From a virus, in IMG/VR virus record IMGVR_UViG_3300042561_001206, positions 1-64,000 of that record: a stretch of DNA of 64,000 nucleotides; one strand, written 5' to 3'. Below are positions 1-9,078 of this stretch, piece by piece. The first letter of the stretch is position 1. The number at the start of each line of letters is the position of its first letter. A model generated the notes under the pieces. The model saw only the letters and a list, made by a program, of their open reading frames with translations, made no database searches and had not been told where the DNA came from. The position numbers and the translations under genes were made by a program.

Positions 1-2
1 TT

Positions 3-1814
3 GGTCCAACAGGCCCACAAGGTCCAATTGGACCAGGAGGTCCGGGCGGTCCAGGTGGACCAATCGGCCCCATAGGCCCCATCGGTCCAATTGGTCCTAT
101 TGGTCCAACAGGCCCACAAGGTCCAATAGGACCAGGAGGTCCAGGTGGTCCAATCGGTCCTATTGGGCCCATCGGCCCCATCGGTCCAATAGGTCCTACT
201 GGTCCACAAGGTCCAATAGGACCAATAGGACCAATAGGACCAGGTGGACCAATAGGTCCAATTGGTCCCATAGGACCAACAGGCCCACAAGGTCCAATAG
301 GACCGATTGGACCAATAGGACCAGGAGGTCCGGGCGGTCCAGGTGGTCCAGGTGGTCCTATTGGGCCCATTGGTCCAATTGGTCCAGTAGGCACTCTAAC
401 TGCTCAGAAAAACTTTGTCGTTACAGATACTAATGTACTTGGAGCATCTGCTTGCTGGAACACATTAATTGGGCAAGGTGCAGGATGCGCGCTTTCATCA
501 GGTGATGGAAATGTTTTTATAGGAAAACAAGCAGGAAGATATAATAACGGGCAAGAAAATGTATTTTTAGGTTCATATGCTGGTTACAAATACACAGGAA
601 ATTATAATATAGCTTTTGGAATTGCAAGTGCTATATGTGCTCAAGGAGCAAATCATAATGTAACTATGGGGTGTAGTGCAGGTAGATATCTTACAACAGG
701 TAGTTATAATATTTTCATAGGGAGATTGTCTGGTTTTTATAGTTCAATTGGAACCAGTAATGTTTTTATAGGTGATCAGGCAGGTTTCTGCGCCGGAAAT
801 TCTGCTGTAAAAACTAATAATGTTTTTATAGGTAGAAGGGCAGGATACGCAGGAGCCGGCCGACAATCTATTTTCATAGGGCAATATTCGGGAGAATTTG
901 GTGCAGGGTCATTACCAAATGCAATTGGAATAGGCAACCAAGCAATGAGGCGTACTCAAGGTACTGCCGCTATTGCCATAGGACATTATGCTGGTGGTTG
1001 CTGTTCAGGAACTTGCGTAATTTCAATTGGTGCAAATGCTGGCATGTATAATGGTGGGCTAGGTAACGTGAATATTGGGCATTGTGCTGGTTGGTGCGCT
1101 TCATCCGGATTAAATGTAATGGTTGGTTATTTGACCGGGCTAATCAACACCGCAGCATGTAATAATTTTTTTGGTTACAACACAGGAAGATTTAACACAA
1201 CAGGAACTATTAATTCTTTTTTTGGCACATTTGCAGGTTACAATAATGCTTCGGGCTCTTGCAACACCGCATTTGGTTCATTTGCGGGTTGCAATATGTC
1301 TACCGGCTCGAATGTAACCACAATTGGATACGACGCGCAACCAAGTTCTGGAACAGTATCAAACGAAGTTACAATAGGAAATGGTGCAGTTACAAGCACA
1401 AGATTGAGGGGGCTAGTTGCAACAGGCAGTGCAATTTTAGAAACTTTTGTTACAGTTGGCGCGGCGACCGGAACAATAAATTATGATGTGTTTTCCCAGA
1501 GTGTTTATTGGTCAAATTCAAACGCTACAGGAAACTGGACTTTAAACATAAGAGGAAATTCTACCACATCACTTAATAGCGTATTAGCCGTAAATCAAAG
1601 CATTTCTATCGCATTTATAGCACAACAAGGTGCAACAGCATATTATCAAACAGGTTTTCAAATAGACGGGTCGGCGGTAACTCCAAAATGGCAAACAGGT
1701 GTGGCACCTGCCAGCGGAAATGCAAACTCAAATGATATGTATGTCATCACGATCTTAAAAACTGGATCGGCAGCGTATACTGTATTTGAAACACAGACTA
1801 AATTTGGATTATAA
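3..1814 (+). CDS. Collagen-like repeat tail fibre/adhesin (5' partial)
   Basis: The frame is open from the left edge to TAA, giving 603 visible codons; the true start lies outside the window. The first ~130 residues are uninterrupted Gly-X-Y triplets ([12 protein letters not shown]), so a collagen-like trimeric shaft is expected. From about residue 143 to 443 come ~22-residue repeats of the form NxFxGxxAGxxxxxG, rich in Asn, Gly and some Cys, like stacked beta-roll repeats of trimeric phage fibres and adhesins. The last ~160 residues are non-repetitive and probably form the tip. It is followed after 2 nt by another fibre-type gene and then a fibre-assembly chaperone, which supports a host-recognition role. 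Fibre identity is inferred from architecture and context; no specific T4 homologue is recognised. Confidence 0.8.
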   Translation, partial: GPTGPQGPIGPGGPGGPGGPIGPIGPIGPIGPIGPTGPQGPIGPGGPGGPIGPIGPIGPIGPIGPTGPQGPIGPIGPIGPGGPIGPIGPIGPTGPQGPIGPIGPIGPGGPGGPGGPGGPIGPIGPIGPVGTLTAQKNFVVTDTNVLGASACWNTLIGQGAGCALSSGDGNVFIGKQAGRYNNGQENVFLGSYAGYKYTGNYNIAFGIASAICAQGANHNVTMGCSAGRYLTTGSYNIFIGRLSGFYSSIGTSNVFIGDQAGFCAGNSAVKTNNVFIGRRAGYAGAGRQSIFIGQYSGEFGAGSLPNAIGIGNQAMRRTQGTAAIAIGHYAGGCCSGTCVISIGANAGMYNGGLGNVNIGHCAGWCASSGLNVMVGYLTGLINTAACNNFFGYNTGRFNTTGTINSFFGTFAGYNNASGSCNTAFGSFAGCNMSTGSNVTTIGYDAQPSSGTVSNEVTIGNGAVTSTRLRGLVATGSAILETFVTVGAATGTINYDVFSQSVYWSNSNATGNWTLNIRGNSTTSLNSVLAVNQSISIAFIAQQGATAYYQTGFQIDGSAVTPKWQTGVAPASGNANSNDMYVITILKTGSAAYTVFETQTKFGL

Positions 1815-1816
1815 TC

Positions 1817-2497
1817 ATGCCATCATTTGGTAATTTTTCCTCACGAGGGCTAGGGCAAGCAATTTTAATGTATAGATTGCAACTTGGCACCAAAGCTCCA
1901 ACTTTAGGTGCAAGTGGAGCAAGTTGGACGCCTTCTGGTTGGACAAGTCTTCAAAACGCATCTGTTGATGATAGTTTTGTTAGTGTTACAATTCCTTCAT
2001 TTGTCATGGGTAGTGCATCTTTTACAACAGCATATATTGGATCCAATACATATATAACTTTTAGTAGCGGATCTACTGTCTTTAGCGGTTTAAATGGGGG
2101 CAATCCAGTATTAAACAAAATTCATTTAGGTGCAGCCGATAATTCATATCAACGAGTTGCTTATAGAAATTCTCCACGTTCTGGTGCATATACTAGAATA
2201 CGTTACGAAGGTACCGCTTCCACGAGTGGAACCGCAGGATCACCAAATATTGTATATGAAGCAACATTTTTTAATATAGCGGACACTGGAGGAATATCAG
2301 TTGTAGAAGTATTATTTGGAACTCATGGTCGTACAAGTGGTGCAGCAGGTATAGCCGGTTTCAATTCATATTACGCAACACCTTCACCTGCTGGATTTTA
2401 TTCTGCAAATCAAAGTTACGTTTTCATGGCAAATAACACATCAGGTACGTCTTGGACAATATATACTGGTTATTACTTAGCAGGGACGGATTATTAA
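1817..2497 (+). CDS. Putative tail-fibre tip / receptor-binding protein, unknown family
   Basis: 226 residues, starting 2 nt after the collagen-like fibre gene and ending 1 nt before the chaperone gene, so almost certainly co-translated with them. Composition is that of a beta-rich phage surface protein: high Ser, Thr, Gly and aromatic content, few charged residues, no signal peptide and no membrane segment. I recognise no domain. Its place between fibre and fibre chaperone suggests a separate distal fibre or tip subunit. It could instead be a decoration protein; the role is inferred from context only. Confidence 0.6.
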   Translation: MPSFGNFSSRGLGQAILMYRLQLGTKAPTLGASGASWTPSGWTSLQNASVDDSFVSVTIPSFVMGSASFTTAYIGSNTYITFSSGSTVFSGLNGGNPVLNKIHLGAADNSYQRVAYRNSPRSGAYTRIRYEGTASTSGTAGSPNIVYEATFFNIADTGGISVVEVLFGTHGRTSGAAGIAGFNSYYATPSPAGFYSANQSYVFMANNTSGTSWTIYTGYYLAGTDY

Positions 2498-2498
2498 A

Positions 2499-2981
2499 AT
2501 GTATGCAAAAATTTTAAACAATGCGGTTGTAAAATACCCCTTCACTTTAGTTGAATTAGAACAAGAAAATCCATATACGAAATATAATATGGATGTGGAT
2601 TTGATTGATATCTATCCGAAAACAGAAACAGGAACAAGAGAAAATTCTTTTTTGGTTGAAGTGCATTCTTCAACACCTCCGTCTTTTAATCCTGCATTGG
2701 AAAAAATAGTCGAATCGAATCCAGTCCTAAGCAATGGGCAATGGGTACAAAATTGGGTCATTGAACAGTTAACAGAGGAAGAAAGGCTTCAAGCAGAAGA
2801 AGAAAAATCTTCCGAAATTAGAAAACAAAGAAACGAACTTCTATCTGATACTGATTGGACACAATTGAATGATGTTTCTTCAACCGTATCTCAACAATAT
2901 GCGAATTATAGACAAGCATTAAGAGATATGCCACAACAATCAGGATTTCCTTGGAACATTACATGGCCAAATGTGACATGA
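2499..2981 (+). CDS. Tail fibre assembly chaperone-like protein (Phage_tail_APC type)
   Basis: 160 residues. The C-terminal third carries the pattern of the phage tail assembly chaperone family: an acidic helix, then RKQRNELLSDTDWTQL, then YRQALRDMPQQSGFPWNITWP. In this family the DW-TQL and YRQALRD...FPW..WP signatures are typical, and members sit directly after tail fibre genes, where they help fold or oligomerise the fibre or determine its attachment. Here it closes the fibre operon. The N-terminal ~90 residues are a variable domain that may bind the fibre. Family call is from motif recognition. Confidence 0.8.
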   Translation: MYAKILNNAVVKYPFTLVELEQENPYTKYNMDVDLIDIYPKTETGTRENSFLVEVHSSTPPSFNPALEKIVESNPVLSNGQWVQNWVIEQLTEEERLQAEEEKSSEIRKQRNELLSDTDWTQLNDVSSTVSQQYANYRQALRDMPQQSGFPWNITWPNVT

Positions 2982-2987
2982 TAAATA
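2980..2987 (+). promoter_or_regulatory. Candidate late promoter (GATAAATA)
   Basis: One mismatch from the T4 late -10 box TATAAATA, 22 nt before the ATG at 3009 and overlapping the stop of the upstream gene. AT-rich sequence makes chance matches possible. Confidence 0.35.
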
Positions 2988-3008
2988 TTATTTTTATGAA
3001 GGTGAATT

Positions 3009-3650
3009 ATGAAACGTATATTAATTGCTACACCATGTCTTTATGGTAAAGTTGACGCATATTATGTACACAGTTTATGCGAATCAATTAAACTAGGGCT
3101 TAAACACTCCTTAGCCATCAATGCAATTTTTCTCGCAGAAGAAAGTATACTCACAATTGCAAGAAATGAACTTATCAATTTAGCATATCGAGATGAATAT
3201 GATGCTATGGTCTTTATTGATGATGATGAACTTTGGGCTCCAGAAGCATTGATTGAAATTATTCTTTCAGAAAAGGATGTGGTTGGAGTTCCTGTTGTAA
3301 ATAAAGGCGATGCTAAAGTAGAATATAATGTTTCTTATGATAAAAATAAAGTGTATAAAGATAAAGATGATGAGTATATCAAAGTCAGAAGTGTTGGTAC
3401 AGGTTTCCTAAAATTATCCAGAAAAGTCATCGTTGATCTGTGTGAATCAAATTCGGAAATTATTTTCAGAAACAAAAAATTAAAAAATGTATTTGAATTT
3501 AATTATATAAACGGTGCATTTATAGGTGAAGATATAATGCTATGTCGAAAACTACATGAATTGGGGTATGGTATATGGATTAATCCAAAACATACCGTTT
3601 CACATATGGGTGTAAAAATGTATAAAGGTGACTTTCAAAAAAATATTTAA
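3009..3650 (+). CDS. Glycosyltransferase-like protein (GT-A fold, DxD-type)
   Basis: 213 residues, with AAGGTGA upstream of the ATG. The N-terminus RILIATPCLYG and the acidic cluster FIDDDE near residue 72 match a family of phage GT-A-like proteins; a second copy of the same family lies at 30933-31751 (FVATPMYGG, FIDSDI). The DDD cluster would bind a metal and nucleotide sugar. It begins a run of three sugar-transfer genes followed by a sulfotransferase, so it probably helps modify a glycan on the virion, DNA or host surface. The acceptor is unknown. Confidence 0.65.
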   Translation: MKRILIATPCLYGKVDAYYVHSLCESIKLGLKHSLAINAIFLAEESILTIARNELINLAYRDEYDAMVFIDDDELWAPEALIEIILSEKDVVGVPVVNKGDAKVEYNVSYDKNKVYKDKDDEYIKVRSVGTGFLKLSRKVIVDLCESNSEIIFRNKKLKNVFEFNYINGAFIGEDIMLCRKLHELGYGIWINPKHTVSHMGVKMYKGDFQKNI

Positions 3651-3652
3651 TC

Positions 3653-4414
3653 ATGAAAAATAAAATTGATGTTGTTATACCAACAATGTGGGCATATGAG
3701 CCTTTTCCTAAAATTTTAGAAAAATATTCAAAGTTTGAATCTATCAATAATATTTTTTTAATTGACAATTCACTACATTCAAAAAATAAAAAAACAATCA
3801 AACATATTGACAAAGTTGTTGAGATTTGCTATGGTAGAAACATTTATGTGAATTCAGCATGGAATGAAGGCTATCATAGATCAAAGGCTGATATACTGTG
3901 TCTGCTTAATGATGATATTTCAGTTGATGAAAGTATATTTGATAAAATGTCAGAGTTAGATTTCTCTGAAATAGATGTTATTGGAGTACATCTAAAAGGT
4001 AGTATTGATAATTATCATATTGTCGAACATGAAACTATTGAGGATGAATTGATAAAACTTAATGTTGATAAAACAAAAGCAATCGGTGGGCAAAGTTATG
4101 CTTTTGGTGTCTGCATGTTCATCAAACGTTCCTCTTATAGAGTTATACCAAGTTTATATAAAATTTGGTATGGAGATGACTACTTAATTCAAAAATGTAA
4201 AAACATTTATGCTTTGAAAACCAGCAAAATAAAAGGAGAAATTTCAAAAACTATCACTGCATTCGATAAAGACAGTGACATACAAAAACGAATAGAACTG
4301 GATTCAAAAAATGCATACAAGTTTTTTTACCCTGCAAAAAATTGGGATTTAGTACAGAGCTATGCATTGAAAGAACAAAAAACTATACCATTTTTAGAAA
4401 GAAGGAAATATTGA
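3653..4414 (+). CDS. GT2-like glycosyltransferase
   Basis: 253 residues, starting 2 nt after the preceding stop. The N-terminus IDVVIPTMWAYEP, then NEGYHRSKADILCLLNDDI at about residues 65-83, is the GT2 pattern: a nucleotide-binding beta strand followed by N.G...A.....LNDD as the metal-binding DxD equivalent. No membrane segments are seen, so a soluble enzyme. It lies in the glycan/sulfation cassette behind the tail fibre genes. Donor and acceptor cannot be told. Confidence 0.65.
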   Translation: MKNKIDVVIPTMWAYEPFPKILEKYSKFESINNIFLIDNSLHSKNKKTIKHIDKVVEICYGRNIYVNSAWNEGYHRSKADILCLLNDDISVDESIFDKMSELDFSEIDVIGVHLKGSIDNYHIVEHETIEDELIKLNVDKTKAIGGQSYAFGVCMFIKRSSYRVIPSLYKIWYGDDYLIQKCKNIYALKTSKIKGEISKTITAFDKDSDIQKRIELDSKNAYKFFYPAKNWDLVQSYALKEQKTIPFLERRKY

Positions 4415-4416
4415 TT

Positions 4417-5313
4417 ATGAAATATAGTATTTTTCATTTGCAAGGTGGAATTGGAAAGCATATCGCAGCAACGGCCGTTGCGAAAACAATTAAAAATAAT
4501 CATCCTGATAGGAAATTAATTGTTGTCTGCGCCTACCCAGAAATTTTTATTAATCTAAATTTTGTTGATAGAGTTTTTACATTAGGAAATACAAGTTATT
4601 TTTATCAAGAATATATTCAGGATAAAGACTCAATCATCTTTCATCATGAGCCATACTACACCACTAATCACATTCATAAAAGAAAAAAACTTATACCAAA
4701 CTGGTGTGAAATGTATGGTTTGAATTACAATAATGAATGGCCAGAACTGAAGTTCAATAAATTGCAATATGATTTATCTAAAAGGCATTGGCTAAGAAAA
4801 AAACCCATCATGTTAATTCATACCAATGGCGGTATGATGACAATTGATGCAAAATCATATGCATGGACAAGAGATATGCCAGAAAGCATAGCTCAAGAAC
4901 TGGTCGATCACTATAAAAAAGATTATCATATCTATCAAATTACTAAATTGAATTCACCAAAATTAAACGGTGCTGAACATATTTTTGCCACTCAACAACA
5001 ATCATTGACACTGATGGAACTGTTTAGTTTAATACTACACAGTAAAAAAAGAATCTTTATTGATTCTTGTATGCAACATGCAGCAGCCGCAATGAAAAGG
5101 AAATCAACAGTTCTTTGGAATGGCACCAGCCCTAAAGTTTTTGGATATGATGTACATGACAATATAAGCACAGAAATTCCATACGACTTCAAATTACCAG
5201 GAAGTTATCTTTTTGATTTCGACTTTAATGGTAATGAATTAGAATATCCGTTTACTGATGATGTTAAATTATTCGATATAAATAAAATCATCGAGTCTGT
5301 TGATAAACAATAG
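4417..5313 (+). CDS. GT9-like (heptosyltransferase fold) glycosyltransferase
   Basis: 298 residues from the ATG at 4417, chosen because GAAGGA lies about 10 nt upstream; a longer frame from 4342 would overlap the preceding gene. N-terminal FHLQGGIGKHIAATAVAKTI and C-terminal FIDSCMQHAAAAMKRKSTVLWNG match the GT-B architecture of GT9 enzymes, whose C-terminal half carries D...QH.A.A.....V.W.G. Heptosyltransferases of this family build LPS cores; the phage copy is divergent and its acceptor is unknown. Confidence 0.65.
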   Translation: MKYSIFHLQGGIGKHIAATAVAKTIKNNHPDRKLIVVCAYPEIFINLNFVDRVFTLGNTSYFYQEYIQDKDSIIFHHEPYYTTNHIHKRKKLIPNWCEMYGLNYNNEWPELKFNKLQYDLSKRHWLRKKPIMLIHTNGGMMTIDAKSYAWTRDMPESIAQELVDHYKKDYHIYQITKLNSPKLNGAEHIFATQQQSLTLMELFSLILHSKKRIFIDSCMQHAAAAMKRKSTVLWNGTSPKVFGYDVHDNISTEIPYDFKLPGSYLFDFDFNGNELEYPFTDDVKLFDINKIIESVDKQ

Positions 5314-5323
5314 AGGTAAAAAA

Positions 5324-6244
5324 ATGAGCGCAATTGAAAGAAAATATTATTTTATGTCTGGATTACCAAGATCGGGAAGCACTTTGCTTTCGTCATTGTT
5401 AAATCAGAATCCTAGATTTCATTCTGGGCCTAGTTCTCCTGTGGTTCCAACAATTTTAGCTTTGGAAAATTCTTTGTCTCAAGATGAATTATACCTTGCA
5501 TATCCTAAACCAGAACAGGCAAGAAGACTTATCGCAAGTGTTTTACAAATCTATTATTCAGATGTAGAAAGACCTGTAATTTTTGATAAAAACAGGTCAT
5601 GGGTTGACAGAATGAATTATATTGAAGGGTATTTTGGTATTCAACCAAAAATTTTATACCCAGTTAGAAACATCGACGAAATTTTAGCCTCATTTATTTC
5701 TATGTATCGCCGTAATCCATACACAGGAGAAGGTAAAATATCTTTTATGGATGAAATGTTGATTAAAAGTAATCAACCACTAAATGATGATTCTCGTTGT
5801 CAAATGCTTGCCGGTCCAATGGGTATTCTTGGGCAAAGTTACAATGGCTTAAAAACAGTTTTTGAGCAGGGAAAACAAAACTCAATTCATCTTATTGAGT
5901 ATGATGAATTGATTAATCAACCAAAAGAAACTATGGAAAAAATATATGACTTCTTAGAAGAAAAATATTTTGAACATGATTATCAGAACATAGAAAATCT
6001 GCACAGAGAAAGAGACAAAGAAGTATATGGGCTTGCTGATATGCATGAAGTTAGAAAATCTCTAGGTAAGTCCTCATTAGATCCTAAAGAATTATTATCA
6101 GAAAATATTTTAAACTTATGTAAAGGTGTTGAATTCTGGAGGGACGTGAAAGAATTTGATCCCGCAGAACACGAAGAAGATGAAAACGAAATTAATTTCT
6201 TAAACAGTAACTTTGACAACAACGAAAAAATAATAGGAGCATAA
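5324..6244 (+). CDS. Sulfotransferase (PAPS-dependent)
   Basis: 306 residues from the ATG at 5324, preceded by AGAGGTA. GLPRSGSTLLSSLLNQNP near the N-terminus (residues 13-30) is the 5'-phosphosulfate-binding loop of sulfotransferases. YPVRNIDEILASFISMYR (about 112-129) is the 3'-phosphate-binding motif, with the expected Arg and Ser. It would move sulfate from PAPS to a hydroxyl, probably on a sugar given the three neighbouring glycosyltransferases. The APS kinase-like fusion gene at 6548 could supply PAPS. Target is inference. Confidence 0.8.
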   Translation: MSAIERKYYFMSGLPRSGSTLLSSLLNQNPRFHSGPSSPVVPTILALENSLSQDELYLAYPKPEQARRLIASVLQIYYSDVERPVIFDKNRSWVDRMNYIEGYFGIQPKILYPVRNIDEILASFISMYRRNPYTGEGKISFMDEMLIKSNQPLNDDSRCQMLAGPMGILGQSYNGLKTVFEQGKQNSIHLIEYDELINQPKETMEKIYDFLEEKYFEHDYQNIENLHRERDKEVYGLADMHEVRKSLGKSSLDPKELLSENILNLCKGVEFWRDVKEFDPAEHEEDENEINFLNSNFDNNEKIIGA

Positions 6245-6245
6245 C

Positions 6246-6545
6246 ATGACTTTAGAGGAAGAAGTGGAACAAAGAGAAGCACACATCAAATCCATAGAAG
6301 GAATTAGAGAAACTATACTACGAGCAAAAGATTCAGTGTGGGTTATCAATAATGAAATTGATAAAAAAAATAATTCAGCAGATGGAAAATTAACTAAAGA
6401 AGGAAAGGGCAACGTTGAAAGAAATGTTGGGCATCTAGAAATTATTTTGGCCACCCAATATATTGCTGAGTCGGGAGAGGACCTTTCTGAATTACAAGCA
6501 GCGGTCGTAACAGGAAAGGCATTACTTGCAGAAGAAACGGAATAA
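6246..6545 (+). CDS. Hypothetical small protein in sulfation operon
   Basis: 99 residues, starting 1 nt after the sulfotransferase stop and ending 2 nt before the APS-kinase-like gene, so part of one operon. It is charged and mostly helical by composition (Glu/Lys-rich, few aromatics), with no cysteines, signal peptide or membrane segment. I recognise no family. Confidence 0.6.
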   Translation: MTLEEEVEQREAHIKSIEGIRETILRAKDSVWVINNEIDKKNNSADGKLTKEGKGNVERNVGHLEIILATQYIAESGEDLSELQAAVVTGKALLAEETE

Positions 6546-6547
6546 TT

Positions 6548-7402
6548 ATGAAAAAGATTTTGATTATGGGTCTTCCTGGTTCAGGTAAGACATACTTTGC
6601 AGAAAGATTGAAAAAATACTTGGAAGAAAATAGTAATTTACATAATGCTCCAGACGGTGCACTATCGAATTATGAAACCGTTCCAATGCACTGGAAGGCA
6701 AAAGTAGATTGGTTCAATGCAGACGAGGTAAGAAAACGTTATAATGATTGGGATTTTAGCCATGAAGGTAGAATTAGGCAAAGCCTGAGAATGGCAGAGT
6801 TTGCTTTAAAGTGTAAAGGTGACTATGTAATCTGTGACTTTGTTGCACCTTTAGTTGAGATGAGAAACAACTTTAAAGCCGATTGGACAATCTGGATGGA
6901 CACCATAGATGCAGGGCGGTTTGAGGATACTAATAAGGTATTCGTATCTCCTGAAGTATATGATTTCCGAATAAACGAAATGAATGCTGAAAAATGGGTT
7001 TCTTTTGTTGGTGAACATATACTAGAAAATAAAAGGCGTCCAAACTTTGACTGGAAAAAAGAAACAGTACAGATGCTAGGTAGATGGCAACCATGGCATG
7101 CTGGGCACCGTGCGCTTTTTGAACGTGCCATACAGAAAACTGGGCAAGTTGTCATTCAAATTCGTGATTGCCAAGGGTGGCAAGGTACTAATCCATTTGC
7201 TATCGAGCAGGTTAAAAACTACATTCGAAAAGATTTAGACTTGCAATACCAAGGAATGTATACGATTCAAGTTGTTCCAAATATCGTAAATATTACTTAT
7301 GGAAGAGATGTTGGTTATAAAATTGAGCAAGAAGTGTTTGAACAATCTATACATGATATCAGTGCAACAAAAATTAGAAAAGGAATGGGTTTCGATAAAT
7401 AA
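6548..7402 (+). CDS. Bifunctional APS kinase-like / HxGH nucleotidyltransferase fusion
   Basis: 284 residues with two domains. Residues 1-~165 look like adenylylsulfate kinase: P-loop GLPGSGKT (8-15), then WFNADEVRKRYNDWDFS and RIRQSLRMAEFA, matching the CysC D..N.R....L.FS..DR motif series. Residues ~175-284 form a cytidylyltransferase-like domain with GRWQPWHAGH (HAGH at 184-187) and a C-terminal ISATKIRKGM, as in NMNAT/cytidylyltransferase enzymes. A PAPS-making role fits the adjacent sulfotransferase. Whether the second domain makes APS, like ATP sulfurylase, or another nucleotide adduct is open, since it looks more NMNAT-like. Confidence 0.7.
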   Translation: MKKILIMGLPGSGKTYFAERLKKYLEENSNLHNAPDGALSNYETVPMHWKAKVDWFNADEVRKRYNDWDFSHEGRIRQSLRMAEFALKCKGDYVICDFVAPLVEMRNNFKADWTIWMDTIDAGRFEDTNKVFVSPEVYDFRINEMNAEKWVSFVGEHILENKRRPNFDWKKETVQMLGRWQPWHAGHRALFERAIQKTGQVVIQIRDCQGWQGTNPFAIEQVKNYIRKDLDLQYQGMYTIQVVPNIVNITYGRDVGYKIEQEVFEQSIHDISATKIRKGMGFDK

Positions 7403-7429
7403 TCCATTATATCCTAAAAGGGCAGAAAA

Positions 7430-8206
7430 ATGCCAGCAGTAACTAATAGAAACACATTTAAAGACTATTGTTTACGCAGACTGGGATTTCCTACCATTGA
7501 GATAAACGTTGATGATGATCAGGTAGAAGATCGTATCGATGACGCTTTACAATATTGGCAAGATTACCACTTTGATGCTTTACAGAAGGTTTATTATATT
7601 CGTGCATTAAATGCTACGGATATGACAAACAAATATATAAATTTAAGCCCTTCTGTAACGCTAGACACAAGTGGTAACTCAGTTAATATTATTGGCGTTA
7701 CTCGTGTATTTCCAATCTCAGACTCAATCAACCAAAACAATATGTTCGACCTCAGATACCAATTACGTCTGAACGAACTGTATGATTTTACGTCTGCATC
7801 CTATATCAATTATACTTTGACAATGCAGCACCTCCGTTCATTGGAACTTCTATTTACGGGTGAAGTTCCAATACGATTCCAACGTCATATGCACCGTTTG
7901 TACTGTGACTGGGGATGGGGATCCGCTGTTCAACAAGGTACAGTTGTTATCGCAGAATGTTTTGCTCTCATTAAACCTGAAGATTACATCTCTGTATGGA
8001 ATGACCGTTGGCTAAAAGAATATGCCACCTCATTAATCAAAAGGAACTGGGGTAGTAACCTTAAAAAGTTTGCAGGAGTTCAATTGCCCGGAGGAGTAAT
8101 GCTCAATGGGCAGGTAATTTATGATGAAGCCGTCGAAGAAATAAAGGGCTTAGAACAAGAAATGCAAAGCAAATATGAACTTCCAGTGGACTTTTATCTA
8201 AACTAA
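7430..8206 (+). CDS. gp13: Neck protein gp13
   Basis: 258 residues. It opens the T4-order block 13-14-15-16-17-18-19-20, and its sequence fits gp13: an N-terminal helical segment with DDQVEDRIDDALQYWQDYHFDA and an aromatic-rich core ending GVMLNGQVIYDEAVEEI. gp13 and gp14 assemble on the filled head above the portal and form the site where the tail docks. Its stop overlaps the gp14 start. Length is close to T4 gp13. Confidence 0.85.
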   Translation: MPAVTNRNTFKDYCLRRLGFPTIEINVDDDQVEDRIDDALQYWQDYHFDALQKVYYIRALNATDMTNKYINLSPSVTLDTSGNSVNIIGVTRVFPISDSINQNNMFDLRYQLRLNELYDFTSASYINYTLTMQHLRSLELLFTGEVPIRFQRHMHRLYCDWGWGSAVQQGTVVIAECFALIKPEDYISVWNDRWLKEYATSLIKRNWGSNLKKFAGVQLPGGVMLNGQVIYDEAVEEIKGLEQEMQSKYELPVDFYLN

Positions 8207-9078
8207 TGGCTACCAATCTATATTTTAATAACTTTAATTCAAGCCCAGAACAAAGACTTGTTGAGGACTTGATGATCGAAACCATTAAAATTAATGGTGT
8301 CGATTGCTATTACATTCCAAACATAAATGAAGCGGCTAGGGATCTTCTTTATGGTGAAGATCCACTTAAAAAATTTACTGCTGCTTATCCGCTTGAACTC
8401 TATATTACAAATGTAGACGGTTACGAAGGCGAAAGAGAGTTCTTCTCGAAATTTGGTTTAGAAATTCGTAACAACATGTCGGTAATTATATCAAAAAGAT
8501 CATTTGCTCGTTGGGTTCCACAGACATATCACCGCCCAAGAGAGGGTGATTTAATTTACATACCCTTCTTTGCTCAGACTGGTGAAATGTATGAGATTAA
8601 ATATGTGAATTTCTCAGAAGCATTCTATGTTTTGGGTAACAAGTATCCATATTTCTATAAACTTGAACTAGAGAAATTCAAATACTCACAAGAAACTATC
8701 GATGTTGGCATTCCAATTATCGATGAATTGGTTTATCAGGATGCTTACTCAATAGAATTAACAATAAACAAAGCAACTGGCAACGGAAACTTTATACGTG
8801 GCGAATCTATACATAACACATCGAATACAGTGTACGGAACTGTGACAGATTGGAATGCAAACACAGGCATTATAAAAGTAACCGATCTGTATGGAACTTT
8901 TGCTAACAGTATGCTTCTGCGTGGAAATACAAGTAATGCTTCCTACACAACGACAGCAGCACCAGATGAATTAAAAGATAATCAAATACGAGAAATGTAC
9001 GATAACAAAGTAATTCAAAACGAAGCTGATGTTATCATAGACACAACAGAAACAAATCCTTTTGGTAGAATATCATGA
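8206..9078 (+). CDS. gp14: Neck protein gp14 with C-terminal beta-domain
   Basis: 290 residues, ATG overlapping the gp13 stop by one base. N-terminal NLYFNNFNSSPEQRLVEDLMIETIKINGVDCYYIPN is characteristic of T4 gp14, the neck protein that works with gp13 in head completion and tail joining. From about residue 180 a stretch with YGTVTDWNANTGIIKVTDLYG resembles a small beta-barrel also visible in the next gene (gp15), suggesting an accessory inserted domain. The stop overlaps gp15 by 4 bp. Confidence 0.85.
   Translation: MATNLYFNNFNSSPEQRLVEDLMIETIKINGVDCYYIPNINEAARDLLYGEDPLKKFTAAYPLELYITNVDGYEGEREFFSKFGLEIRNNMSVIISKRSFARWVPQTYHRPREGDLIYIPFFAQTGEMYEIKYVNFSEAFYVLGNKYPYFYKLELEKFKYSQETIDVGIPIIDELVYQDAYSIELTINKATGNGNFIRGESIHNTSNTVYGTVTDWNANTGIIKVTDLYGTFANSMLLRGNTSNASYTTTAAPDELKDNQIREMYDNKVIQNEADVIIDTTETNPFGRIS

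Noticed and set aside
1-395. Tandem repeat or minisatellite of non-coding nature
   Set aside because: The repeat is fully explained by an open Gly-X-Y reading frame continuous with the fibre gene.
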